Both the position numbers and the translations under genes were made by a program. Positions 1 to 11,953 of a stretch of 64,000 bases of DNA are shown piece after piece. This DNA is from Serinus canaria (taxonomy: Eukaryota; Chordata; Aves; Passeriformes; Fringillidae). Every line of letters starts with the position of its first letter. Position 1 is the first letter of the stretch. Location: the NCBI RefSeq assembly GCF_022539315.1, contig NC_066313.1, positions 73,287,934 to 73,351,933 of the forward strand, read 5' to 3'. Under the pieces are notes generated by a model. That model searched no databases, had not been told where the DNA came from, and was given only the letters and a program-made list of their open reading frames with translations.

Positions 1-1385
1 GCCACCCCAGTGCAGAGCAGGGCAAGACATCCCCTCCCTTGCCCATTTGGTGATGCTGTCCCTGATGCCCCCCAGGACATTTGTGTCCCTCCTGGCTGCC
101 AGGGCACTGCTGGCTCACATTTTTCTTGCCACCAACCAGGACCGCCAGGTCCATTTCCACAGTGCTGCTCTCCAGCCTCTCTCCCTGGTCTACACACACA
201 ACCTGGTTTGCCCTTGGTGCAGAACCCAGCACTTGCCCTTATTAAATTTCATGTCATTGGTGATTGCTCAGTTCTCTAATTAGCTGAGGTCTCTCTGCAG
301 GATCTCTCTGTCCTTGAAGAAGTCAACAGCTCCTCCTAGTAGTGGTGTCAGAAAACACTACTACTTGCTTAGTATCCCTTTGAGTCCTGCGCCCAGGTCA
401 TTATTCAATATTTTGAAGAGCTCAAGGCCTAAGATGGAAACCTGAGGAACTCCACTACTTGCAGACTAGTGACAGGTCACCTGTCTGATGTCACCCCATT
501 CACTGTAACCCTTTGTGCCTGACCCCTGAGCCAGCTGCTCACCCATCTCATGATGTGTTGATCCAGCTGTGTGCTGGACATTGTCCAGGAGGATCCTATG
601 AGTCGTAATATCAAAAGCTTTGCTGAAGCTGAATCCAGAAAGATTCTGTTTACTGGCTTCCCTCGATCAGTTAAGTGGGATATCCTGTCATAGCAGGAAG
701 TCAGGTTCAACCAGCAGGAAGTTGTGCCAGGTGTGACTGATGACTGTGTTGCCCTCCAGGTGTTTTTCAACACCTCCCACAATAACCTTTTCTGTGATTT
801 TACTGGGCACTGAAGTGAGACTCGTGGGTCTGTAGTTTCCAGGGTCCTCCCTCTTACCCTTCTTGAAAATTGGGATGGCGTTCACCAGCTTCCAGTCATC
901 TGGGACCTCTGTGTGTTCCAAATACTGCTCAAAAATCATCAAAAAAGGCTTTGAAGTATCAGCCAGCTCTTTTAGAGTTCTCCAGTGAATCCTGTCAGAC
1001 CCCATAGATTTCCAGGGATCCAGCTGGAGCAGTGAATCCCACTTAGTTCAGGAGCAGCTGAGAGTTTATCCTACAGTCATGATCATGCATCTCAGAGTGC
1101 TGAGACCTGCCTCTGTCAGCAGTGTTAAAGATGGAGGTGAAGAATGCACTAAACACCTCTGCCTTGTCTCTGTCCCTGTTTGCAAGGACACCTCATCCTG
1201 CATTGGCCTGGTGTTATTTCCACACTGCCTTTCAACATTAATGTATTTGAAAAAAATATTTGTTGATATTTTTGTGCCTGTAGTGCTCTGAATTGTATTT
1301 TATTCCTCTGTATGTCCTTTTCTGATCTTGGTGTGTTTTCTAAAAATCCACTGTTTGTTGACCTACGTGTCAGAATGTTGGCTTT
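1..1385 (-). mobile_element. CR1-type LINE fragment, antisense, open at window edge
   Basis: Read on the reverse strand, this block carries the middle of a CR1 LINE ORF2, the reverse transcriptase that copies the element's RNA into the genome. Reverse-strand peptides include ELAD, VPDDWK, PIFKKGKREDPGNYRP and SLTSVP, which are typical of the start of the CR1 reverse-transcriptase domain. Further along come CYDRISHLTDRGKPV, IFLD and SSWLRGQAQRV. The reading jumps frame near 690-780 and has stops elsewhere, so the copy is dead. Positions 1-475 resemble later ORF2 sequence and contain no intact frame. The element's 3' end lies beyond the left edge of the window. The inner boundary is soft: resemblance is clear to about 1290 and fades by about 1385. 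CR1 is the dominant LINE of bird genomes, which supports an avian source. The subfamily cannot be assigned by eye. Confidence 0.88.
477..1005 (-). pseudogene. Broken CR1 ORF2 reverse-transcriptase segment
   Basis: Two overlapping reverse-strand frames (1005 to 688 and 782 to 477) together cover the N-terminal half of the CR1 reverse-transcriptase domain. The first, about 105 codons, starts near MGSDRIH and runs through VPDDWK and KKGKREDPGNYRP. The second, about 101 codons, resumes at SCYDRISHLTDRGKPVNRIFLD. The position where family members usually read FLDFSKAFD, which holds the first catalytic aspartate, reads FLDSASAKLL here, so a frame slip or mutation hits the active-site region. No catalytic YADD-like box is readable in this segment. 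The protein cannot be functional. This entry lies inside the larger CR1 fragment and is listed because it is the only clear protein homology at this end of the window. Confidence 0.85.
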
Positions 1386-1390
1386 CACCT

Positions 1391-1456
1391 GAAAATATTT
1401 TATTAACCTTTGTAATTCATGGGGGGAAATATTTTTTTAACCTTTGTAATTAATGG
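1391..1456. repeat. Imperfect tandem duplication, unit about 33 bp
   Basis: Two adjacent copies share the core TTAACCTTTGTAATT(C/A)ATGG, each preceded by an AAATATTTT-type A/T run. They differ at only a few bases. The duplication lies immediately beyond the CR1 fragment and probably arose by replication slippage. Confidence 0.75.
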
Positions 1457-2963
1457 TACCACAAACTGTGGTTGCTGTAAGTCCCAGAGATTCCAAAACT
1501 CAAAGAGGAAGACCCCCAAAGCCCTCAACCTTTTACCCACACACAGAACATAAAAAGCTATTGAATAAAAATGAGCCTGATTTTGGAGGAACTGACTCAC
1601 AATTGCTGAGGGCTCCTGGTTTTCAAGGCATCAGTGGGAGCACCTGCAGTGGAGCCCCTCCCATGCAATTAGCCACTGCCACTTTTTTCTCTGTGTGGTG
1701 GTACCAGCAGAGCCTGCAAATGCTCCACTGGAATTCCTGTTAGGTAAGTGTCAATGTATTTCATTTTGCAGGTGAACTCCAGAGCAAATTATACTAACAA
1801 GGACTCCCAAAATGGGTATTTGGGAAGGACAGCTTTAGAGCATAAAGATGGATATTGCAGTGGATATGCTAATACCTAATTAGATAGCCTACTTATAGAT
1901 ATCTCTATAGCACTCATTACCAGAGCAGCTGTGATATTATTATATCAGCAATCTGAACTTTATCAAATCATTAACTTATGGTATTAGTAATTTCAGAAGA
2001 GAACCACAAAATAAATGGCATTGCTGTTATTGTAATACATGACGTAGCACAGTTGCAACTGACAATTAACCATGTGATCAAGGGTGACTCATTAAGACTG
2101 ACACCTGTATGATTGTCAGCTGTGGAGTATTGTGGTTTTAAATAACTCAACACTTAGGACTTCATACTCTGGCTGAAATATAATCTCTTGGGAAGAAGCT
2201 TCACAACTGTGAATAACACTCTTTGGGAGGCAAAGTGCCCTCTGTGGGTTACATGTACCTAGTGATATAGTTGCAGGTGGTACATGAAATAACAGGGCCC
2301 CTGTTTGGCAATGTCACCTGGAATGGGTGCCAGAAAAAACGTGTGCTTAGCAGTCTGTGAAAGAACTCACACAAACCTGGTGGGACTGATGTGTTCCAGA
2401 AAACATCTAACATGTGTCTGACATTGCTATAATTTAGGAAACCTGGAAGGATGTGGATTGGAAAGCACACTTCACTTTCCGTCAGCTGCAGTGAAGTTGT
2501 GTTTGGCTGTGCTGATGGATGGTGCACTGGACTGGCACTTTAGAAATTCTCGTTAGTACCTACTGGCATCAGGTCTGGAGGGCAGCACTCAGGTAGGGCT
2601 GCAATCTGGCGTTTGTTTCTCCAAATCCATTGTGCTGCTATTCAAGAACATTCTTTTCTCCCTCACTGGAACTGAATTGCATCATTTAAGGTTACAGATT
2701 GATTCAGCTTTCGGCTAACATTCCCTGAGTGAAATGTACCACTTCTGAAAGAGTGTTAGACTCACAGCAGCAGAAGATGAAACCATTTGCTTATCCACAA
2801 AAGTTTCTGTAGAATCAGTGTCGCTGCATTTGCTAACACATGTATCTAGTCACAGTTTGATGTTTCTTTTTTACACTTACAAAACACAATGTCTAAAGTG
2901 CAGCTTAATGACCCATGGCTTGCTGGTCATTCAGCTTCAAGTCTACAGCAATCTGCACCTGTA
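1457..2963. other. Single-copy AT-rich DNA, no gene seen
   Basis: The longest open frame overlaps the start of this interval (1453-1743, 96 codons) and matches no family I recognise. I see no poly(A)-linked or splice-linked exon structure, no repeat family and no RNA gene. Confidence 0.6.
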
Positions 2964-3330
2964 TTTTTTTTTTTTTTTTTTTGAGTGAAACAAAAGAAGC
3001 TGATTTATTGAACTGAGGCCATCAAATAATTTTATGTCTGTTCCCAAACATGCCTTGCTCTCAAATATCATGACAGAACTAACCTTGTGAAGGGTGAGTT
3101 GCCACATTATTTACTGACTTACTTCAGCAGATCCAATATTTTTCATGTTATCCTCTTTGTAGCCTTTCTAAAAGAAGAATCTGAAAAGGACAGCATGATT
3201 GTTAGCATATTCACAGTCTACATCTTTATTCAGCTCCTCTTCATTTCATCTTTAATATCTATTCTTTTAATCCAGAAAAAGACTTTCTTTCCTGTCTGCA
3301 CTCCCTGAAAGATATTAATTCAAAATCACA
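2964..3330 (-). other. Possible inserted mRNA 3' end (AATAAA plus poly(A), reverse strand)
   Basis: Positions 2964-2982 are 19 consecutive T, which is a poly(A) run on the reverse strand. The reverse-strand hexamer AATAAA lies at 3009-3004, leaving 21 nt to the start of the A run. That is the spacing of a normal cleavage and polyadenylation site, so the block could be the 3' end of a retroposed transcript. Further along the reverse strand the sequence, to about 3330, has only short frames with stops and no peptide I recognise, so any insert would be mostly 3' untranslated sequence. I found no convincing target-site duplication. Alternatives are a chance AATAAA next to an A-tract, or the true 3' end of an unannotated reverse-strand transcript. 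The 3330 boundary is arbitrary. Confidence 0.3.
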
Positions 3331-4540
3331 TTAAGGCAAAAGCCCAGGTCACTCAACAGGGATAAAGATGTGAATTTCCACTAATCAGATTCTCTCTTCC
3401 CAGCACTGTGGTTCCCCAGTGAAATGGAAAGAACCAGACATCCCACTGGGTCTTTTATAAAACTGTGCTAACATTACATAATCCCAAAGGCACAGGAAAA
3501 TGTGATAAAACTTTAAGATAAAGCCAATGTTTTATCTGTTCATGAGAAACCCATATGTGCTTGTGACACTCAGGCTTTTCTCTCATGCTTGAAAATCCTT
3601 CTGTCCTTGGAATTCAGCAGAAAATTTCTGACCATCATTTTGACTCTCAGTGTCCAGCTGAAAAGATTACTTTCTTACACATCTGAGGCTGGCAGAGTTT
3701 GTTTTTTTGGTTGACTTTGCAAAAGGGCTGTCATTTGTAAATTTCCCGTCTCTCGCAACAAATGGGGGTCTTCCAATTTTGTTATTTTAGTGAGTATTTT
3801 GTGAAGGTTCATCAGTTTAAGTAGACCAAAGGCAGTGACTGTTGTGGTGCTTGCAATGATGCTGGCAGGTTTTTGTGACTGGGTGGCATAAACATGCATA
3901 TTAAAGAAACTCTTAATGGCCCTAAGCCAATAAAATGTTAATAGGAGTCTAATAGCAAGAGCCAACATTTTCTTTGTGATTTCAATAAGATAATTACAAC
4001 AATTACAACAATTAATTGTTTTATGAACACAGACTAGAGTAGATTGCTGCATATTGATTGGACTGAAATGCGTTCTTCATAGTTAATATTTTTATATTTT
4101 TAATTCTCAAATTTTTTGTGTACATTTCTTAGGAGTGGAGAGCATTTCTAGATGCCTATGCAAACATTTTGTTTTGCCTAGTATATTTTCTAAGAAAGGA
4201 AGAAAGATCAAAACAACCACATCCCAAATTAAATTTGCAGTTACTATTAAAAAAATGCAAAAGGATGATTTTTGTGCTTTTACCACTCAACTAAAAGCAA
4301 ATCCCTCCTCTTCTAATCCCTCCCTATGAACACCTATTATCTTTTCATGTGGAGTAGGTGATTAAGCCATGACATTTGAGGGAAACTACTTTAAAAAAGA
4401 AGGAGGATGGTAGGTTGCTTGAGTACCAGATTCTTAGTTCCTGATGCCATAAACAAAGAGAGAAAGAATATTTATGCTCAGGAATACCTCTCAGTTTACA
4501 CTCCTAAAACTAAGAGCAGGTTCCTCTTCACATTTAATAA
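3331..4540. other. Single-copy DNA, no gene seen
   Basis: Low-GC sequence with no recognisable coding or repeat content. The longest reverse-strand open frame (4052-3675, 125 codons) has no domain or membrane pattern I recognise and looks like a chance frame. A short ACAATTACAACAATTA direct repeat occurs near 3995-4010. Confidence 0.55.
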
Positions 4541-4640
4541 AAAAAAAAAAAAAAAAAAAAAAACAAAAGTCAAAAAATAAACAAACAAAAAAGAAAAAAG
4601 GAAAAAAAAAAAAAAGAAAGAGAAAAACAAAAAAACAGTG
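4541..4640. repeat. A-rich low-complexity tract
   Basis: A run of more than 20 A is followed by A-rich sequence interrupted by C and G for about 100 bp. The run is entered directly from TTTAATAAA, so AATAAA abuts the A run with no cleavage-site spacing. A simple A-tract expansion is therefore more likely than a retroposition tail. Confidence 0.85.
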
Positions 4641-7600
4641 AAACTAATACATTAGCATCACTAGGGACAGAGTATTTTGTTTTTGCAATGAAGTCCAACT
4701 CCAAGAAGGCTCATTCCAGGGAGTATTTTGTGCATACAGTTATTCCCATGAGCAGAATTAAACAAGGTCTTTAAGCAAGGTTTAATACTGTGCTAAATAC
4801 TTTATTACTTTGAGTCAAAATTGAGAATGTTTGAGAAACTCTTGAACAGAATACGGGAAAGAAAGTTTTAAAATTACCTTACGTCCCATGAATGTTCTTC
4901 TAAAGATGGCTCCAGGGTCACTGAGGGACACTGTAGAAAAGGTAAACATCCTAGGTGTGTTTGAGTACTGATCTGAGAGATGTGCATGGGCTCTCAGAAC
5001 CCTTCATACTGATCAGCTTCAAATTCCCTCTACTTTACAGTTACAGTAGGAAATAAGTTCACCATGTAAAGCCACACCAACTGATTGGCCTGTTTCACAG
5101 TCTTTACTCCAAAGAAGAAAAAAAAGTCATCTTGAAGTAAAAACGATAGTTGAGAGTGTGAATTCCCTTTAAAAAGGTGCAGACACAAGAAATGCTGTGC
5201 ACCATTACTTTGCAACAGGCTTTGTGGTTTTTTTCTCTTCTAGTATTTGTATTTCTCTTGCTAGTCTGCCATGCATCCCAGGTGCCACTGCAGAAATGAG
5301 CAGTTTGTGAGTGAGGAAAAAAGAGAAGTTATAATCAGGAAGATGGCACAGAAATCCAAAAATGTGGAATGGAATAAATGGCAAAATCTTCTCTTTGTTT
5401 ACAAGCCAAATTCTAACTTAGGAAATCAACTGCAGCTTGAAAAGATTCCTGCCAGAAATTTTCTGCAGGCAAATCAAAATTCAAACCTTGTCTTGGAGAC
5501 CCTGTGATTTTATTGCCACTCATGTGCATCTCAAGTAAGCCACCAGTGTCTAAACATTTCATACACCAGGCAATTTGTCAGATTCTGAGGATGATGCCAT
5601 AATTCCAATAGCATGTTTTTTGTACTGAGTAGTGTTTTCTGCACCTCATTCAGTACTGTGTGTTCTGCATACAAGTAAGCTCTAACATTAAGTGCTTTGG
5701 TGAAGTGCTTTTCACTTTATTTGTAAATAACTTCAGAACAATGGGGACAGATGGGAGTGAGTAAGGGAAGGAGCTTCTGTTTCCAGTAAGTAACATATGA
5801 GAAGTACCATCATCTCCTGGCTTTCTGCAGACAAACACATTTCCTTTCATGTTCTCTGAATACCAACTTTGAGCAATACTGGTGCTGGGACAGACGAGGC
5901 AGACCAGAAGACCCCAAATAGTAGGCAGGAGTGGACAGCCCCTCAGAACTCCATGAAAAGTGTGTTTCCATATGGAGGAGGAATAGATCCATGTTGAACA
6001 TCATAGAAGTGCTATTTGTTCGTTCCTTTAACTGATTCTCAAGTTTTCAGTCAGTTGAAGTATGGCCTTAAGACTGCTCAACATTAATGTGAATGGAACA
6101 CCATTAAGGCATGTTTTGTAGTATGTTGCAGATATCTTTGGTTTTGGAGGGGTTATATTGCTCAAATTGGGAACCAAGTTTTAGAAATACAAGGAGAGTT
6201 GCATTCACATGTCTAGTTTTGTAATGAGTTTCTCCCACATCCCTTTCAAACGATGTCACAAATCTGAGTTACCTCTTTTAAAGTGTTAAAATGAAATTAT
6301 TTAGCCTCATGACTGACCCACAAGATGTGCCTTTGCATTTTATCACTTTTCCAGCAAGTTACCCTTCCACCTTGCTGTGAGGCAGTTTTAGGACAGGAGC
6401 ACATCTTCTTCTTTCTTCCTTTAAGAAGAGTAAATTTCCCGATTGTTTCAGGTCATAGAAGTAAATCAGGTTTTGAGACAAGTCTGCTCAAAACTTTGCA
6501 CACATAAGTAGAAATTAAAATCAAAGTGCTTACAGTAAAGTACACTGTGCAGAGCTGAAAAACAAAAGGTTAATCTTGTTTGCGTAACAGAGCTTTAAAA
6601 AACCTGATATTCAGTTGGCCAAAAATGTTCCAGTTTTTATAACAAAAAAAAAAACTCTAAGGAATGCACTTTTGTACATTGTAAATAAAATTATTCCTAA
6701 TGAGAATTAATGTAGTATATGTTACTATGGAGACCATTTGAGAATAGATTAAATTGTAGTTTGCTCTCTTCCAGGAATTGAAACAAATGCTTATGAAAAC
6801 CTTTAAAGGAATTAGTTCATCTGTAGTATTTGAAAGAATTATGTAATAGAAAATGTATATCTGCTTATTCACAGAATTCACAAAGTGAGAAGATCTTGGT
6901 GACAAAATTATGTTTTTGGTAGTGGGGAAAGTAGCTATCTTTTATTTGTCTAGCTAAAACTGATGGAAGACATTGTTAGTCTACAGAAGTGGAGTATTCG
7001 GAAACAATTCATAGGGAGAGGTTTGACAATCCAAATAATGCTTATAGGAAATTGTACCCAGGACTATTTTCAAAGCTCATTTATTTGCTGGATTTGTATG
7101 ACTGCTATATGTACTCTGAGAAATTTCTCTAAATGGATAAAACCCGACAGTTGGAAGAAAAAAAGTAGATATGGATTTTTTGAGGGCCCTCTAAAAAAAA
7201 AATTTGTATGCTTAGCCTGTCCTTATTCAGTGACCTAAGAGGTCGCCAAGTAGCATAATATGTCATTTTACATTTTTGTTTTCTCATTAGGCTTGATAGA
7301 GAAATATCCCACTGTTCACTGGGGAACTGAACACAGTGTGGGAACCAGTAAGTAGTGTAGGGAAGGAATACGTATTTGAAACCAGCACAGGCTGTTATGA
7401 AATGCAGTGGTGTGAGAAGGGAATTTGGAGGAAAAAATATAAGTAAAAAAAGAAAAGAGAAAGTTATAAAAAATGCAAGAGCTAAAGTAAAAGAAAGCGA
7501 GGGAAAAGGAAGATAAAAGATGAAGTTTTATTGAAAGCTATTTCAAATCTTCACTTCTGCAATGGTAATTTCTAGTCTTCATTTGATTTTGATTCTTTTT

Positions 7601-9125
7601 TCAATGGACTTTCTCTGTGCCATTTCTCTTTCCTGGCTGTTCAAATAGCTCAGAGATGCTTCTCTCCATTTTTCTTATTATGTTTTCTTCACATTTGTCA
7701 TCTCTTTTCTGAAGAAAGATGTGGCTCCTGAGGGTATTTCTTCACTTGTTTTTCAGGATTTTGCTACTGAAAGGGTGGTTTCTTAGGAGCTCTGATAACC
7801 AAACCCAATTGTTCCTCTGCCCAGTTTTCTACCCGATTTTCAACACCCTTTCACTCTGGAGGTTTTTTGGGATCTATGTTTCTGTTATTGAGTGTATGGG
7901 AATGTATTTTCTGTTCAGGCCAGTTTAGCATCTTTCCAGTCCTACAGTCTTAGTAATTTTGAAGAGGACATGGGTAAGAGTGCCAATCTTCCTTATTTGA
8001 AAGGCACATACTGAAAATTTTAAGCCCATCTTCTGGTTCAGATATAAAGGCCATGGGCACAGCCCACATGGGGCAGGGAAAATAAATCTCCACAAGGATT
8101 TCCAAACTAGAGAGAACAGTGGTTCTCATGTTGTCACACCAGAGCACTGCCACAGGGGCTGAGGATTAGGCAGGGGTTATTTGGTTCCCAGGATGGCTGA
8201 CCTGAAACACCATCATCAGAACCCACCTCCTACAGGGGGACGTGACTTTAAGCAGAAGCACATTGCATAAAAAAAGCATGGGAAAGCATCTTTTTGAGAA
8301 GTGGAGAAGACCACAAACAAAGGCTTTTTATTTTGGCTGAAGGTTCACCAGTTAAGATACTTTTTGCCCACTTGGTAGATCAGCTGAGATGAATTGTCCT
8401 TTAGTCAAACCGAGTCATATAATTTTGTATATGCTAGAGATCAAGAGTGTGCACTTGTTCACATGGAGTGATAATGACAGCTGAAACCACAATCTAGTTT
8501 TTCTTAGGTTAAATGAAATTTATTTTGCATTAACGTCAACATTTCCCATGTCATAAATGGAAGCAAATTCATTTTAAGCCAAAGCATACCACTTTAGTTA
8601 TTTGGGTCACTAAATTTAGTCCTGCAGGTTCTTTTTTTTTTTTTAATCTTAAACCAGGTAGCTCAGCATTCTTCTGAGAACAAAATGGTAGTCAAGAAGA
8701 GAATGAATTGTGAGGTACTTGAGGGGGAAATAACTGCAACTGTCTACTGAAAGCATAGAAAAGGAAATGCAGCACAGTTGACTGCGAGGTACTTTACATT
8801 CAAAGCAGAGATGAAAGCATTGTGAATTTAAATTAGCATAATGACCTACAGAAACTACATCAAGGTCTCTGGAATTATTCAGCCCTGGCAACCAGAAGGT
8901 GAACACTAGATTTTATTTTATCTAGAGTTCAAATGAAGCCCAAGCACTGGTAGCAGTTATTTCACACTTTGCATGGAGGGAGCATTGTGGAGAATTTTAT
9001 ATATCTGAGTAGAGGCTGTCGCAGTACTCCACTTTGTGCTATTGGAAAAATGTGTTGCTCTTCCCACCCTTTTTTAAATTTTTTTTTTCTCTGTTTTTTT
9101 TCTCTCTTTTCCATTACTCTTTCCT
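4641..9125. other. Single-copy DNA, no gene seen
   Basis: About 4.5 kb of AT-rich sequence with short A- and T-runs (for example T runs near 8632-8645). The longest open frames are about 80-90 codons (such as 6963-7238 forward) and none carries a recognisable motif. No repeat family is apparent by eye. Confidence 0.55.
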
Positions 9126-9600
9126 AGAATCATGGAATCAGTCACAGAAAAGCCCACGTTGAAAGGGCCCCCAGTAGATCATTTGGTCCAGAAATCTGTG
9201 GGAAAGGGAGCCTAGATGGGATTAATTAGCACCTGGTGCAATCAGATTTTGATTCAGCAATGGGGCCTCCACCACTTCCCTGGTGAGGTTGTTCCATCGA
9301 CTGACTGTAAAAATTTCTTTCTTATGTCAGTGTGAAACCTCCTTATGCAACCTCATACCTGTTTTCCCATGTGCTCTGCAGGTGGCTCCTGGTGGAGAGA
9401 GAACTTCTGCCCTCTTTGCCCTTTAATGCTAGCAGACTTTGGCGAGGTCCTGACTTGTATTTCTGTTCTCCATGGAGGAAAAGCCTAACTCGATCAGTCT
9501 TTCTTCACAGGGAAGGTTCTGCAGTGCTTTGATGATCTTCTTGGCCCTTCTTTGGACCCTCTGCAGTCTGTGCACATCTTCTATTGTGGGGATCAGTGTT
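9126..9600 (-). mobile_element. CR1-type LINE 3' end, 5'-truncated, antisense
   Basis: The block opens with AGAATCATGGAATCA, the reverse complement of the short ATTCTATG-type terminal repeats that end CR1 elements. The element's 3' terminus is therefore at 9126 and it reads on the reverse strand. Following sequence matches the CR1 3' region in order: a CCAC(C/T)ACTTCCCTGG-like stretch near 9270, GTTGTTCCATCGACTG near 9290, a TTTCTTTCTTATGTCAGTGTG stretch near 9315, and TTGGCCCTTCTTTGGACCCTCTG near 9540. The match fades near 9600, so the copy is truncated at its 5' end, as is usual for CR1. It holds no intact frame and is clearly diverged. It lies about 8 kb from the first fragment and is a separate insertion. 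Confidence 0.85.
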
Positions 9601-9952
9601 CCTCTTTCTTTTTTCCCCTCATTTTTTTTTACTGAAATAAAGAGTTGTGTTGACTATTTTTCTTTAGTTCTATCTTTTCAGAGGGATAACTCAGACTTTT
9701 AAATATCTGAAGGTGGATAAATAAGCCATCCCCTCATTATTTCAGCAGTCTGTTGAACACTTGATAAAAGTCTTGGGGTTTTTTTCATGTGGGTTGCGAG
9801 TCTCTGGAGCCTAGTTCAAAAAGTTTAAATAGATAAGGTTGGCAATACTGGGAATCAAAATTTGAAATGTTTTAAAGAGGATGATTTGTCATTTCTTATG
9901 GTTTATCATTGAAGAAATATGAGAGATGTTCTTCTTTAAATAAAACAAAATA
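9601..9952. other. Single-copy DNA with T-rich start
   Basis: Begins with a pyrimidine-rich stretch next to the truncated CR1 end and continues as AT-rich sequence without recognised features. Confidence 0.5.
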
Positions 9953-9999
9953 TTTATCAGGCTGTATGATAAAACTTTATCAGGCTGTTATGATAAAAA
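9953..9999. repeat. Tandem duplication, unit 23-24 bp
   Basis: Two adjacent copies of TTTATCAGGCTGT(T)ATGATAAAA, differing by one inserted T and the terminal base. A local slippage duplication. Confidence 0.85.
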
Positions 10000-11877
10000 A
10001 ATTATAATTTCTTGTAAGGCTAAAAAGTGCAAGTTTTCCAGTGAAATCAAAAAAGACATCTTGGTTGGGAAAAGGTTTAGAGCTTAAATTTGCTTCTTTC
10101 ATAAGATGCATGCCTGCACAGCCAACTTGTAATTAGCAGCATTAAGGGGCACAGTACCCAGGCCAGTACATATGAGCTGTTTGGGAATGACATCTACACT
10201 ATTTGCAGATGTGATTAAGTTCTGAATTAGCTGTAATCTCTCAGGGAAAAAAAAAAAAAAGTAAAATGTCACCATGGACAGTTCAATGAAGACATCTGTT
10301 CAATGCCCACCTGCAGCCAAAGGAGAAATGTTCTGTGCCTTTTATTTCAGTGGAAGCCTTGCAGATGAGATAATGACAGGAGCAGGCTCGGGGTGCTGAA
10401 CACCTGCTTGAGAGGTCTTGTCTTTGCTCTGGTAGGAGAGAGGATATGAGACTATGTGACCCATTGTTTTGTCCCAGGATGGCAATTTCTGTGTTCCCAT
10501 AATGAAAGGAACAAAACCTTCCATGAAAGAAAAAGCAAAGAGATCTGTAGATAATAGCCAATTAGTGGTTCAAAGGCTAATTAGGTAAGTTCTCAAATAA
10601 AGTTTTGAAGGTGATACAGTCAGCTAAGCTGGGAATTCTAATCAGAGAGGATAATGATGCTCTCTGAACAGCTCAGGAAAGGACAGTCAAATACCCTCAC
10701 TGATGCTTGAAATGGTAAGCTAAAGAAATATGCTTAAATAAATATACAAAAAAAAATCTTTAAATCAGTGGTTCTAGGAGTTACTGATGGAATTTGGACC
10801 AAATGAAGGATGAGACTTATTAATTTGACTTAAAAAACAACTCATATTCTGTTGCTTATTTATTAATTGATTAGTTTAGAGAGATTAATCAGCAAACAGT
10901 GGAACATGAGCTATTTTTACATGCATGCACACACACTCACATACACACCTTGCCTGTAGTTATTCTGAGGTTTATTATCTGAGACTGAAGTCCTAAGGCT
11001 CAGTTCACCCCTGCATTAATAGCTAGATGATTGGGTAACATTTAGAGAAATGCTCCACTCAGAGAGGAAGGTAACTTGCATATTGATTTATTAAACTTTT
11101 ACAGAATTTTACTACTTCAATGACAATATATCTCCTGGAAGGTGTGAATTTTGAGTGGACAGAGGGTTATTCTGTTTGCCACTGCAAGCTTTAAACATCC
11201 AGGCAGTTGTTAGAGAAAAGTAGTGTCTAAATCAATAACTTTGTGTTCTTCCTTCTTTAGCCTCCCAAATTTACAAACTTTTGTTTTTTGCATACTCTGA
11301 TTCCTTTTCCTTACATGCAGCCAATATTTGGGTTTTCATATGGTAATCCCCTTCATAAGAAGCAAATAATGGAATATATAATATTTATGAGGTTTTATAG
11401 TCTGGCTCGAAATGTCACCATGTGAATTAAAATGTCCTCTGTGATCAGTGCTACAGCATGAACTACCAAATTGTTAAGATGCTAACCTACATCAGCTTCC
11501 ATCAAGCTAATAACCAGAGATAACAAGAGAGCTAAATTACACTCAAACATGATGAAAGTTTCACTGACTTGGATTTTTAAAAGCTAAGTAATTCCAGAAC
11601 TTTAGCAGCTCTAAAACTTTGCAACGTTGGGTTTGTGAATTTTGTCTTTCTTGCTGTGTTTTGTTATGCACATCATTACTAAGTTCATTCCTTATTAAAG
11701 AGTGTGTTATACTGCAGAGTGTGTGGAATCACTATCTAACCAAGGGAAAGACTTAGTAACACAGTCCTGGGTTCACCAAGGACAGAAAGTACTTTTAAGA
11801 AGTGGCCTCCTGCATCTTGCCCATAGGTCCTTGTGACTGTCAAGGATAGCTCCTAGACTGAGCTTTTTCTTCAAGGG
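10000..11877. other. Single-copy DNA, no gene seen
   Basis: AT-rich with a 14-nt A run near 10247 and a weak CACACACA-like stretch near 10928. Open frames are under 95 codons and carry no motif. Confidence 0.55.
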
Positions 11878-11953
11878 TTTTTTGTTTGTTCATTTGTTTT
11901 TTGAGGTTTTGTTTATTTGGGTTTTTTGTTTGTTTTGTTGTTGTTGTTTTTTG
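11878..11953. repeat. T-rich (GTTT)n-like low-complexity tract
   Basis: Dominated by TTTG and TTG units interrupted by short non-repeat words. Open frames on either strand across this tract are products of the repeat and of low complexity. Confidence 0.85.

Noticed and set aside
4541..4640. Poly(A) tail of a retrocopy
   Set aside because: AATAAA touches the A run without cleavage spacing, and the tract continues as mixed A-rich sequence for about 100 bp, which is typical of simple low-complexity DNA.
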